Of a stretch of DNA of 64,000 nt, positions 35,147 through 43,595 are shown piece by piece. Each line of letters begins with the position of its first letter. Position 1 is the first letter of the stretch. Source of the DNA: Reyranella sp. (GTDB taxonomy: Bacteria > Pseudomonadota > Alphaproteobacteria > Reyranellales > Reyranellaceae); the NCBI RefSeq assembly GCF_004297265.1, contig NZ_SCUT01000028.1, positions 114,969-178,968 on the forward strand, given 5' to 3'. The notes under the pieces were generated by a model, which was not told where the DNA came from, did not search any database, and worked only from the letters and a program-made list of their open reading frames with translations. The translations under genes were made by a program, and so were the position numbers.

Positions 35147-36190
35147 ATGGCGCGAAGTCGGAATTGGGATGTGACGATGGTCGAGAGGTCGCATCGCCCG
35201 CCCGGCCTCGGCGTCGGCGATCCGATGCCGCGCATCACCCTGCCACTTGCTTCGGGTGCTCTCTTTGACTCGTGGGATGCCGTGGTGTCGGGTTTCACGC
35301 GCATCTACTGGCTTGGTGCGCTGCCTGATGGGGAACGTGTCGCGACGATGATGGCGCGCCTCCCGCGGTGCGAGGCGAGCTTGTGTGTCGTGGCGCCCCA
35401 GCCGTTGGACAGTCTCAACGCGGATGCGCCCTGCATCCTGGATCGGGGCGGCGAACTTGCCCGGGCATTCGGCGCAAGGGGAACCTTTGCGATCGTGGTC
35501 GATGCCGCCGGCCGTGTGGCGGCTTTGTTGCCTTCCCCAGTGCCGGACGACGTCGTCGCTCTCGCGGAGCAGCTCTACGGCGAGACGGAACCGGTGGTGG
35601 TTCGGAACACCGCGCCGATCATGTTGCTCAATCGTGTACTCGATGCCGAACTCTGTCGTTGCCTGATCGAGTACTGGTCGGCCCGCGACAAGGTCGCCAG
35701 CATCGTCGGGTCGGACGACGGCAATGTCGTCGATACCCAGACGAAGCGCCGACTCGACACCAATCTCGACGATCCCGGTCTGTTCGCCCGCGTGCGTGAC
35801 TCGCTCGTACGCCGTGTGGTGCCGGCCATCGCGCAGGCCTCGCACATCCATACGTCGGTGATCGAGGCCCCTCGTATCGGTTGCTACGATGTCGCGAGTG
35901 GCGGCTGGTTCCTCCGCCACCGGGACAATACGAGCCGCATGACCGCGCACCGCCAGTTCGCGGTCAGCATCAACCTCAATCCGGGCGACGAATATGAAGG
36001 AGGCGAACTGCGCTTCGCCGAGTTCGGCCGCCAGCTCTACCGACCAGCGGTCGGCTGCGCCGTGGTTTTCTCGGCCGCGCTGCTGCACGAGGTCAATCCG
36101 GTGACGCGAGGTCGCCGGTTCGGCCTCTTCACCTTCCTTTCATCGAGTGGCTCCGCTGCCGGTTATGGCCCAAGGCACATGGCACGATAG
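35147..36190 (+). CDS. Thioredoxin-fold / 2-oxoglutarate-Fe(II) oxygenase fusion protein
   Basis: 347 residues. Residues ~20-145 read like a peroxiredoxin/thioredoxin fold (GDPMPRITLPLASG; ILDRGGELARAFGARGTFAIV) but lack a peroxidatic Cys at the usual place, so this part is probably not catalytic. Residues ~150-335 are a prolyl-4-hydroxylase-type oxygenase: His258 and Asp260 (FLRHRDNT), EYEGGELRF, His314 (SAALLHEVNPV) and the co-substrate Arg at 323/324. It may hydroxylate a protein or peptide. The start may instead be ATG 35177. Confidence 0.8.
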   Translation: MARSRNWDVTMVERSHRPPGLGVGDPMPRITLPLASGALFDSWDAVVSGFTRIYWLGALPDGERVATMMARLPRCEASLCVVAPQPLDSLNADAPCILDRGGELARAFGARGTFAIVVDAAGRVAALLPSPVPDDVVALAEQLYGETEPVVVRNTAPIMLLNRVLDAELCRCLIEYWSARDKVASIVGSDDGNVVDTQTKRRLDTNLDDPGLFARVRDSLVRRVVPAIAQASHIHTSVIEAPRIGCYDVASGGWFLRHRDNTSRMTAHRQFAVSINLNPGDEYEGGELRFAEFGRQLYRPAVGCAVVFSAALLHEVNPVTRGRRFGLFTFLSSSGSAAGYGPRHMAR

Positions 36191-36240
36191 GAAGGCTGCG
36201 TTGGTGGAACGTCCATTGCCGGCCCTGCGTTCTCCACCCG

Positions 36241-36612
36241 ATGAGCATCATCGAAGCCTTCGGGTGGACGATGGCCACCCGGTTCGAACCGCACCGGCGG
36301 GGCTTTCTCTATCGTCGCGATCGCAAAGCGCCTCCGATCCTGGTGACGGCCGCGGAGCGGAATGCTTTCGTGCGCGCGTTCGGTTGGCATTTCCTGACCC
36401 ATGTTGCGGGCTTCATGCTGGCCGTGATCGCCGCCTCCATGCTCACGGCACGCTTTTTTCCCCGTGGCGATGAGACCGGTGGCTTCTTCCTGATGGGTGG
36501 CCTGCTGACCGCGATCGGCCTTGCGCTCTATCTGTCGATCCACTGGGCGATGAATGCTCCGGCCCGTGCACTCGCGGCCCGCCCATCCTTCTCTGGCGGC
36601 GAAGGACCCTGA
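36241..36612 (+). CDS. Hypothetical two-TM membrane protein
   Basis: 123 residues. A basic N-terminal half is followed by hydrophobic segments at ~51-70 (HVAGFMLAVIAASML) and ~79-99 (GGFFLMGGLLTAIGLALYL). No ribosome site is obvious and no family is recognised. It is on the same strand as the oxygenase fusion, 50 bases after it. Confidence 0.5.
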   Translation: MSIIEAFGWTMATRFEPHRRGFLYRRDRKAPPILVTAAERNAFVRAFGWHFLTHVAGFMLAVIAASMLTARFFPRGDETGGFFLMGGLLTAIGLALYLSIHWAMNAPARALAARPSFSGGEGP

Positions 36613-36661
36613 CCGCGAGCATCGCAGTGGGAATGCCGATCACGAGCCCGGCCGCGACAGC

Positions 36662-36748
36662 TTAGAGGACGAAAAAGACCATCGAGAAGATCACCATGCC
36701 CACCGTGCCACGCTCCGTGACATCGGCAGCTTGGACCAGCGTGCTCAT
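36662..36748 (-). CDS. Possible 28-residue membrane peptide
   Basis: The stretch 36613-36902 lacks an obvious gene. On the minus strand, an ATG at 36748 preceded by GGGAAAGG opens a 28-codon frame ending in a hydrophobic segment (VGMVIFSMVFFVL) and TAA. The same frame continues past the stop as hydrophobic AVAAGLVIGIPTAMLAV. It could be a real micro-protein or a small two-helix protein cut by a stop. It is divergent from phnC. Confidence 0.25.
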   Translation of the reverse strand: MSTLVQAADVTERGTVGMVIFSMVFFVL

Positions 36749-36821
36749 GTCGCCTTTCCCACCGTTGCGCGTTTTGGGGCAACGCGGATAAGGGGGCCGG
36801 GTTCGGTCGCTTCTCCACCGT

Positions 36822-36839
36822 TTGTCTTATGTCCGTAAC
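36822..36839 (+). promoter_or_regulatory. Candidate Pho box before phnC
   Basis: TTGTCTT-ATGT-CCGTAAC fits the two 7-base PhoB half-sites with a 4-base gap (CTGTCAT-n4-CTGTnAC) at most positions. The gap to the phnC ATG is 63 bases, nearly identical to the sites before pstS and phnG. Confidence 0.6.
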
Positions 36840-36902
36840 CAAAGCGTAGCGCGGTCGAAGCGTGCGGCCGGTACCGAGCGTCCGGTGGGACCCGGAGGCC
36901 GG

Positions 36903-37721
36903 ATGCTTCGATTGGAAGGCGTTACCAAGAGCTTCGGCGGCAAGAATGCCGTGGACGGAGTGTCTCTCGTCGTGCCGGCGGGACAGATGGTCGGCGTCAT
37001 CGGCCGGTCGGGTGCGGGCAAGTCGACCCTCCTGCGCATGATCAATCGCCTCGGCGATCCCACCTCCGGCCGCATCCTGTTCGGCGACACCGACGTGACG
37101 GCGCTCCGCGGCCGGCCGCTGCGCGCCTGGCGTGCGCGCTGCGCCATGATCTTCCAGCAATTCAATCTCGCCGGTCGCCTCGACGTGCTGACCAACGTCA
37201 TGATGGGCCGGGCCTTCCACATGCCGACGACCCGGGCTCTCCTGAAGATGTGGAGCGACGAGGAGAAGGCCCAGGCCCTGTCGGCGCTCGAAAGCCTCGA
37301 CATGGCGCGGATGGCAAGCCAGCGTGCCGAGACCCTGTCCGGTGGCCAGCAGCAGCGGGTCGCGATCGCCCGCGCGCTCGTCCAGCAACCCGACATCGTC
37401 CTCGCCGACGAGCCCATCGCCTCCCTGGACCCGCGCAACACCAAGGTGGTGATGGACGCGCTGCAGCACATCAACCGCCATCTCGGCATCACCGTGATGT
37501 GCAACCTCCACAGCCTCGACCTGGCGCGCGGCTATTGCGACCGGCTGGTTGGCATGGCCGGCGGCCGCGTCGTGTTCGACGACGTGCCGGCGGCGCTCAC
37601 CGAAGCGACCGCCCGCGAGCTCTACGGGCTCGAGGCGGGCGACGTCATGGGCCATGGCGCGCCGGCGCCCGTCCCCCTGCCGGCCGGCGTCCAGCCCGGT
37701 CTCGCCCTCGCCGGCTCCTGA
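36903..37721 (+). CDS. phnC: Phosphonate ABC transporter, ATP-binding protein
   Basis: 272 residues. Walker [10 protein letters not shown], signature [15 protein letters not shown], Walker B IVLADEP and the switch His in [27 protein letters not shown] is a PhnC-specific block. It energises import of phosphonates/phosphite bound by PhnD. ATG 36903 is chosen; the in-frame upstream codons run into the Pho box. It heads phnCDEE plus the DUF1045 gene. Confidence 0.94.
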   Translation: MLRLEGVTKSFGGKNAVDGVSLVVPAGQMVGVIGRSGAGKSTLLRMINRLGDPTSGRILFGDTDVTALRGRPLRAWRARCAMIFQQFNLAGRLDVLTNVMMGRAFHMPTTRALLKMWSDEEKAQALSALESLDMARMASQRAETLSGGQQQRVAIARALVQQPDIVLADEPIASLDPRNTKVVMDALQHINRHLGITVMCNLHSLDLARGYCDRLVGMAGGRVVFDDVPAALTEATARELYGLEAGDVMGHGAPAPVPLPAGVQPGLALAGS

Positions 37722-37758
37722 TCTTCAGACAACCGATCGTCATCCAAGGAGAACAAGC

Positions 37759-38673
37759 ATGCTTACCCGCCGTCATGCCCTGGGCGCCGCCCTCGCGGCC
37801 TCGTCGTTCGCTCTCGCCGGTGCTGCCCACGCCCAGTCCTGGAAAAGCGCCTATCCCGAGCTCGTCTTCGCCGTGATCCCGGCCGAGAACGCCTCCGGCG
37901 TGACCGAGCGCTACGGTCCGTTCATCGAGTACCTTTCGCAGACGCTCGGCACCAAGGTGACCCTGCGGGTCGCCAACGACTACGCCGCCGTCATCGAGGG
38001 CCAGCGCAACGGCTCGATCCATATCGCGGGCTACGGCCCGGCCTCCTATGCGCGGGCGATCGTGACCGGCGTCAAGGTCGAGCCCTTCGTCACCACGGTG
38101 AACAACGATGGCACGGTCGGCTACTATTCCGTCTTCTACGTGCGCGCCGACAGCCCGTACAAGACGATCGACGACCTCAAGGGCAAGAACCTCGGCCTCG
38201 TCGATCCCAATTCGACCTCGGGCAACAATGTTCCGCGCTTTGCGCTGAACAAGCTCAAGCTCAATCCCGAGACCTTCTTCGCGCGCGTCACCTACACCGG
38301 CAGCCACGAGAACGCGGTCATCGCGCTGCAGCAGAAGACCGTCGACGTCGCCGCCAACTGGTGGAACGCCGAGAACGACTCGAATCTGACGCGCATGGTC
38401 TCCAAGGGCCTGGCCAAGCAGGAAGACTTCCGCATCATCTACAAGTCCGATCTGATCCCCAACTCGCCCTTCGCCTATCTCGCCAGCCTGCCGCCCGACA
38501 TGAAGGCCGCCATCACCAAGGCGTTCATGGAGTCGCCGACCAAGGCCAAGGCGGCGTTCGACAAGCTGTCCGACGGCAAGGATCGCGAATTCAAGGTCGT
38601 CGACGCGCAGTATTACGAGCCCGTGGTCGAACTCATCAAGTTCATCGACGCGCTGCGCAAGCAGAAGAGCTGA
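37759..38673 (+). CDS. phnD: Phosphonate ABC transporter, substrate-binding protein
   Basis: 304 residues, with a signal peptide MLTRRHALGAALAASSFALAG containing twin Arg; the RRHALG core suggests Tat export. The mature part has FAVIPAENASGVTERYGPF, GYGPASYARA (Tyr of the phosphonate pocket) and LVDPNSTSGNNVPRFAL, the phosphate-group loop of the PhnD/phosphite receptor family. A good ribosome site (AAGGAG) precedes the ATG. Confidence 0.94.
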   Translation: MLTRRHALGAALAASSFALAGAAHAQSWKSAYPELVFAVIPAENASGVTERYGPFIEYLSQTLGTKVTLRVANDYAAVIEGQRNGSIHIAGYGPASYARAIVTGVKVEPFVTTVNNDGTVGYYSVFYVRADSPYKTIDDLKGKNLGLVDPNSTSGNNVPRFALNKLKLNPETFFARVTYTGSHENAVIALQQKTVDVAANWWNAENDSNLTRMVSKGLAKQEDFRIIYKSDLIPNSPFAYLASLPPDMKAAITKAFMESPTKAKAAFDKLSDGKDREFKVVDAQYYEPVVELIKFIDALRKQKS

Positions 38674-38710
38674 TCGGGCTCCGGGCTTCCTTCCTGGTGT
38701 CCGTGTTGTC

Positions 38711-39595
38711 TTGAGTACCCACATCGTCCGCCTGCCCGAGGCGCAGTTGAGGCCGCTGATGGCGGCCTACGACGCCTCGGTGCGGTCGCGTCGCTGGCAC
38801 ACGCTGCTGATGGTGGCGTGTGTCGCGGCGGCGATGCTGCTTGCGTCGATCTCGGCCGAGGTGTCGCCGGTCAAGTTCCTCGAGAACATCCATCGCTTCC
38901 CCAGCTACATCATCCGCCTGTTCCATCTCGAGAATGGCCAGCCCGTCTGGACGGATTTCGGCGAATGGTTCTGGGGCCTCGGCCGCTGGTTTCGGCTGCT
39001 CTGGGAGACCCTGCTGATGGCCTATGTCGGCACGCTGCTGGGCGCGCTGGCGGCCTCGTGCCTCGCCTTCCTGGGAGCGGCAAACGTCGCGCCGGCGCGC
39101 TGGGTGCGCCTGGTCGTGCGTCGCTTCTGCGAACTCTGCCGCACCGTGCCGGAACTGGTCTTTGCCCTGCTGTTCGTGATCGCCTTCGGCCTCGGTCCCA
39201 TGGCGGGCGTGCTGGCGGTCGCCATCCATACGCTGGGGGCGCTCGGCAAGCTGTTCGCCGAGGTCGTCGAGAACATTGACATGAAGCCGGTCGAGGGCGT
39301 GTCGTCGACGGGTGCGCCCTGGCACGTCGCGATGCGCTTTGGCGCGCTGCCGCAGGTGCTGTCCAATTTCGCAAGCTACGCGCTGCTGCGCTTCGAGATC
39401 AACGTGCGCGGTGCCGCCGTCATGGGCTTCGTCGGTGCCGGCGGCATCGGCCAGGACCTGATCGAAGCGATCCGCAAGTTCTACTATTCCGACGTCTCCG
39501 CCATCCTGGTGATGATTTTGCTCACCGTGGCAATCATCGACAGTCTGACTTCCTTGCTGCGGCATCGGCTGATCGGTCTCGAAGGGAAGAACTGA
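38711..39595 (+). CDS. phnE: Phosphonate ABC transporter permease 1
   Basis: 294 residues starting at TTG 38711 (an ATG 16 codons later is the alternative). About six TM helices. The BPD permease EAA loop is EVVENIDMKPVEGVSSTGAP and the following GFVGAGGIGQDL is the PhnE-type coupling end. It pairs with a second permease whose ATG overlaps its TGA (TGATG). Confidence 0.92.
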   Translation: MSTHIVRLPEAQLRPLMAAYDASVRSRRWHTLLMVACVAAAMLLASISAEVSPVKFLENIHRFPSYIIRLFHLENGQPVWTDFGEWFWGLGRWFRLLWETLLMAYVGTLLGALAASCLAFLGAANVAPARWVRLVVRRFCELCRTVPELVFALLFVIAFGLGPMAGVLAVAIHTLGALGKLFAEVVENIDMKPVEGVSSTGAPWHVAMRFGALPQVLSNFASYALLRFEINVRGAAVMGFVGAGGIGQDLIEAIRKFYYSDVSAILVMILLTVAIIDSLTSLLRHRLIGLEGKN

Positions 39596-40431
39596 TGGAC
39601 GCCGTGCGCGATCGCTATCCCGAGCATTTCCGGCGCTTTGGCGCCGAGCGTCTGCCCGTGGTCGCCGTCGCAACCGGGATGTTCGCTCTCCTCCTGTTCG
39701 GCATGGAGAGGCTGGGCTTCTTCGACGGCAAGCTGCTGTCGGGGATGGGCCGGCTGGCCGAGATTGCCGGCCTGATGCTGCCGCCCGATCCCGGATCGTG
39801 GGCGCATGCCCGTGCCTATGGCATGGCGCTGATCGAGACGGTGGCCATTGCCTTGCTCGGGACCCTGTCGGCGGCGATCCTCGCCCTGCCGGTCGGTCTG
39901 CTCGCCGCCCGAAACGTCACGGCACAGCGCATCGTCCGCTTCCTCGCCCGGCGCTCGCTCGACACGATCCGCAGCGTGGACATCCTCATCTGGGCGCTGA
40001 TCTGGATCAACGTCGTGGGACTGGGTCCCTTTGCCGGGGCGCTCGCCATCATGACCTCCGACATCGGCAGCTTCGGCAAGCTCTTCTCGGAAGCGATCGA
40101 GGCCGCCGACCGCAAGCCGGTGGAAGGTATCGCCTCGGCCGGCGGCAGCCATTTCATGGGCATCCGCTTCGGTATTCTGCCCGAGGTCTTCCCCGTGCTG
40201 GCGAGCCAGGTTCTCTACTACTTCGAGTCCAACACCCGCTCGGCCACCATCATCGGCATCGTCGGTGCCGGCGGCATCGGCCTGCATCTCGCCGAGGCGA
40301 TCCGGACGCTGGAGCTGCAGCAGACATCGTTCATCATCCTGATGATCCTGGTCACCGTCGCTGCCATCGATATCGTCTCGAACCAGCTCCGCTTCGCCAT
40401 GATCGGCCGGCGCGCAGGGATAGGGAAATGA
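39595..40431 (+). CDS. phnE: Phosphonate ABC transporter permease 2
   Basis: 278 residues, TM-rich. EAA loop EAIEAADRKPVEGIASAGGS followed by GIVGAGGIGLHLAEAI, clearly homologous to permease 1, giving a PhnE1/PhnE2 heterodimer. The gene overlaps the DUF1045 gene downstream by four bases (ATGA). Confidence 0.93.
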   Translation: MDAVRDRYPEHFRRFGAERLPVVAVATGMFALLLFGMERLGFFDGKLLSGMGRLAEIAGLMLPPDPGSWAHARAYGMALIETVAIALLGTLSAAILALPVGLLAARNVTAQRIVRFLARRSLDTIRSVDILIWALIWINVVGLGPFAGALAIMTSDIGSFGKLFSEAIEAADRKPVEGIASAGGSHFMGIRFGILPEVFPVLASQVLYYFESNTRSATIIGIVGAGGIGLHLAEAIRTLELQQTSFIILMILVTVAAIDIVSNQLRFAMIGRRAGIGK

Positions 40432-41177
40432 GCGATCCGTCCCCGGAACTGCCCCGCTACGCGCTCTACTACGCGCCGCGGGCGGAGGAAGCGCTGGCCG
40501 TGGCCGCCAGCCGGTGGCTCGGTCGCAGCCCGGACTCGGGCGAGGCGCGCGACCTCGTCCCGATCGGCGGCATTTCCCATGAACGGCTGTCGCAGATCGT
40601 CGCCGATCCGCGACTCTACGGTTTCCACGGCACGCTGAAGCCGCCGATCGCGCTCGTCGAGGGCGCGACTGAACGCGATTTCCTCGAGGCGGTCGGCACC
40701 CTCGCCGCGACCGAGCGTCAGATCGACGTCCCGGCAGTGGCCCTCGCCGAGCTGCAGGATTTCCTGGCGCTGGTGCCGTCGGAGCGCTGCGCTGCCCTGC
40801 AGGACTTCTCGGATCGGTGCGTCGTGGAGTTCGACGAGTTCCGCCGCCCAGCCGGCGAGGCCGAGCTGGCGCGCCGGCGTGCGGCCGGCCTGACGCCGCG
40901 GCAGGAAGACCTGCTGCTGCGCTGGGGTTATCCCTATGTCCTCGAGCAGGGCCGGTTTCACCTGACGCTCACCGGGAGGATGACGGAGCCGCGCGAGCGT
41001 GCCGTGATCCTCGACGAGCTGCGCCGGCGCTTCGTGGCCTTCGTCGGCCGGCCGCTGGCCGTGCGCGACCTTTGCGTCTTCCGCCAACCGGCGCCGGGCC
41101 GGCCTTTCACCGTCCTGGCGCGATTCAGGCTCGGCGGAGGGCGGCGCCTGGCCACTCAAGTCTGGCGAGCAGCCTGA
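40428..41177 (+). CDS. DUF1045 phosphonate-metabolism protein (2H phosphoesterase fold)
   Basis: 249 residues. Two H-x-T/S motifs mark the 2H phosphoesterase superfamily: YGFHGTLKPP near residue 67 and GRFHLTLTGRM near 177. The N-terminus RYALYYAPRAEEAL is the standard family start. DUF1045 genes occur almost only with C-P lyase operons; the natural role is hydrolysis of a cyclic phosphate intermediate. Here the classical PhnP phosphodiesterase is missing, so this protein is the best candidate for that step. Its 3' end overlaps phnN on the other strand by 53 bases. Confidence 0.88.
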   Translation: MSDPSPELPRYALYYAPRAEEALAVAASRWLGRSPDSGEARDLVPIGGISHERLSQIVADPRLYGFHGTLKPPIALVEGATERDFLEAVGTLAATERQIDVPAVALAELQDFLALVPSERCAALQDFSDRCVVEFDEFRRPAGEAELARRRAAGLTPRQEDLLLRWGYPYVLEQGRFHLTLTGRMTEPRERAVILDELRRRFVAFVGRPLAVRDLCVFRQPAPGRPFTVLARFRLGGGRRLATQVWRAA

Positions 41178-41700
41178 CGAAGGAAGCGGCGGCTTCGTCG
41201 ATCGTGCCGTCGTTGACGATCGTCACCAGGCGCGGGTCGTCGATCTCGTAGGCGTCGGCGCGTTGCAGCCGCTCCGCTGCCTCGACGGCCGATTCGCGGC
41301 CGCGGCCGGCGAGGCGCTGTTGCAGGCGCTCGACGGGCGCCGTGATCAGCACGGGCCGGACCTGCGAGTCGAGGCCGCCGGTCCGCAGGAAATGGTCGCG
41401 GGAGCCGCTCACCACGACGGTCAGGCCGGCGGCCCGCCAGTCGTGGATTTCGCGGCCGACGGCGTAGTCGTTGCCATGGGCGGTCCAGTGATAGGCGAAC
41501 AGGCCGTGGGCGCGGCGGACGGCGAACTCGGCGCGCGTCACCGCGACATGGTTCTCGCCGCCACTATCGGCTGGCCGGGTGATGTAGCGATGCGCGAACA
41601 CCACGGGCGCTTCGGATGCCAGCAAGGCGCGGGCGCGCCCCAGGACGGAGTCCTTGCCGGCGCCGGACGGACCCATGACATAGACCAGCGATCCTTCCAT
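41125..41700 (-). CDS. phnN: Ribose 1,5-bisphosphate phosphokinase
   Basis: 191 residues. P-loop VYVMGPSGAGKDSVL, then FAHRYITRPADSGGENHVAV (guanylate-kinase-like base region) and VVVSGSRDHFL. It converts ribose 1,5-bisphosphate to PRPP at the end of the C-P lyase pathway. ATG 41700 is used; a GTG one codon earlier is possible. Last gene of the phnGHIJKLMN operon, 13 bases after phnM. Confidence 0.93.
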   Translation of the reverse strand: MEGSLVYVMGPSGAGKDSVLGRARALLASEAPVVFAHRYITRPADSGGENHVAVTRAEFAVRRAHGLFAYHWTAHGNDYAVGREIHDWRAAGLTVVVSGSRDHFLRTGGLDSQVRPVLITAPVERLQQRLAGRGRESAVEAAERLQRADAYEIDDPRLVTIVNDGTIDEAAASFVRLLARLEWPGAALRRA

Positions 41701-41713
41701 CACCGTCACCGGT

Positions 41714-42859
41714 TCAGACGACGCGCTCACCCTCGCGCCACACGGCGCGGACGACGGCGGCGCCATCGACCGTGCGCACGCGCACCAGGTCGGCGCGGCG
41801 CCCGGGAGCGATCTCGCCGCGATCGCCGAGGCCGACCGCGCGCGCCGGATTGAGCGTCGCCAGCCGCACGGCCTGCGGGAGCGAGATCCCGATGCCGGAC
41901 GACGGCAGTTTGAACACGCTCTCCATCAGGCTGGCCGGCACATAGTCCGACGACAGGATGTCGACCTGGCCGGCGCGCAGCAGGTCGATGGCGGCGATGT
42001 TGCCGGAATGCGAGCCGCCCAGAACCAGGTTCGGCGCTCCCATCAGCACGGCGAGGCCGGCGTCCCGCGAGGCGCTGGCGGCCTCATGCGTGGTCGGGAA
42101 CTCCGCGATGGTCATGCCGTTGGCGACGGCTTCCTGGACGTGGCCATGGGTCGCGTCGTCGTGGCTCGCGATCGGCAGGGCGCGGGCCTGGGCGCGACTC
42201 ACGATCTCGCTGCGATGCCTGACGGCGTTGCGATGATGCAGCTCGGTGACGCGGATCGAGAATTCCTCGAACTGCGCGTCGGTCATGGAATACTTGCCCT
42301 TGTAGTATTGCTTCAGCTTCTCCGGATCGAGGAACTGGCGCTGGCCGGGCGTGTGGTCGTTGATCGACACCAGGCCAACAAGGGGCAGGTCGATCCACCT
42401 GTCGACGGCCTCGACGGCATCGTCGGCCGTGATCTCGCAGCGCAGGTGGATGCGGTGCTCCGCCCTCGTGATGCGCCGGTCGTTGGCGGTGCAGATCGCT
42501 TCGATCATGCGCTCGCGATTCTGCACGCGATCCGACTTGCCGTGGACGTCGCCCAGCGCCAGCGAATCGAACACCGTCGTGATGCCGGCGGCGCTGACCT
42601 GGGTGTCGTGCGCCATCACGGCCGACACGCTCGGCCATTTCACGCCGGGACGCGGCGCGAAGTGCTTCTCCATGTTGTCGGTGTGCAGCTCGACCAGGCC
42701 CGGCACGAGATAGTCGCCTTCGAGATCGAGGGCGCTCGTGACATGGGAACGCTCGGTGTCGATCCCGGCGATGCGTCCGCCCCGAACGACGACGGTGCCG
42801 TCGAATTCCGCGTCGGCGGTCACGACGCGGGCGTTGGTCAGGATGGTCTCGAGGCTCAT
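41714..42859 (-). CDS. phnM: RPnTP diphosphatase (amidohydrolase)
   Basis: 381 residues. The amidohydrolase metal site is in PGLVELHTDNMEKHFAPRPG. Further PhnM blocks are HDTQVSAAGITTVFDSLALG, VSINDHTPGQRQ and ASHDDATHGHV. It removes pyrophosphate from alpha-D-ribose 1-methylphosphonate 5-triphosphate before C-P cleavage. Its start overlaps the phnL stop by four bases. Confidence 0.95.
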   Translation of the reverse strand: MSLETILTNARVVTADAEFDGTVVVRGGRIAGIDTERSHVTSALDLEGDYLVPGLVELHTDNMEKHFAPRPGVKWPSVSAVMAHDTQVSAAGITTVFDSLALGDVHGKSDRVQNRERMIEAICTANDRRITRAEHRIHLRCEITADDAVEAVDRWIDLPLVGLVSINDHTPGQRQFLDPEKLKQYYKGKYSMTDAQFEEFSIRVTELHHRNAVRHRSEIVSRAQARALPIASHDDATHGHVQEAVANGMTIAEFPTTHEAASASRDAGLAVLMGAPNLVLGGSHSGNIAAIDLLRAGQVDILSSDYVPASLMESVFKLPSSGIGISLPQAVRLATLNPARAVGLGDRGEIAPGRRADLVRVRTVDGAAVVRAVWREGERVV

Positions 42860-43590
42860 GGGGAAACTCCGGCCAAGGAGGCTGGGGGACTTGAGGCGGG
42901 GGGAATGACTTCATGCACCCGGGTCGCCACCGCATCGCGCACGTCGGTATCGTGGAAGATGCCGACGATGGCGGCGCCGGCGTCGCGGCGCTGGCAGATG
43001 AGCTCGACGACACCGTCGCGATTGGCGGCGTCGAGCGAAGCGGTCGGCTCGTCGAGCAGCAGGACCGGATAATCGACGACCAGCGAGCGGGCGATGTTGA
43101 CCCGCTGTTGCTCGCCGCCGGAGAAGGTCGCGGGCGGCAGCGCCCACAGCCGCGACGGAATGCCGAGCATGCCCAGCAGGAACTCCGCGCGCTGCCGTGC
43201 CTCGGCGGGATCGGCGCCGCGTCGCCGCAGCGGCTCGGCCACGACGTCGACGGCCGAGACCCGCGGGATCACCCGCAGGAACTGGCTGACGAAACCCAGC
43301 GTGCGGTGACGCACGTCGAGCACGGTGCGCGGCTCGGCGCCGACCAGCTCGGTCCAGGTCTCGTCCTGGCGTACGCGGATCGAGCCACTGTCGGCGCGAT
43401 AGTTGCCGTAGAGCGAGCGCAGCAAGGTGCTCTTGCCGGCGCCCGACGGGCCGACCAGCGCCAGGCATTCGCCGGGCGACACCGCCAGCGACACGTCGCG
43501 CAGTACGGGCAGCGCCAGACCGCCCTGGGCATGGACGGTGAATGACTTGCTGAGGTTCGAGACGCGCAGGGCGGGTTGGGAGGAGGTCAT
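42856..43590 (-). CDS. phnL: C-P lyase complex ABC-type subunit
   Basis: 244 residues. Walker [21 protein letters not shown], signature FSGGEQQRVNIARSL and Walker B VLLLDEPTASLD. The block GFVSQFLRVIPRVSAVDVVA is PhnL-specific. It is not a transporter ATPase: with PhnGHI it installs the phosphonate on the ribose of ATP. ATGA overlap with phnM. Confidence 0.94.
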   Translation of the reverse strand: MTSSQPALRVSNLSKSFTVHAQGGLALPVLRDVSLAVSPGECLALVGPSGAGKSTLLRSLYGNYRADSGSIRVRQDETWTELVGAEPRTVLDVRHRTLGFVSQFLRVIPRVSAVDVVAEPLRRRGADPAEARQRAEFLLGMLGIPSRLWALPPATFSGGEQQRVNIARSLVVDYPVLLLDEPTASLDAANRDGVVELICQRRDAGAAIVGIFHDTDVRDAVATRVHEVIPPASSPPASLAGVSP

Positions 43591-43595
43591 ATCCG

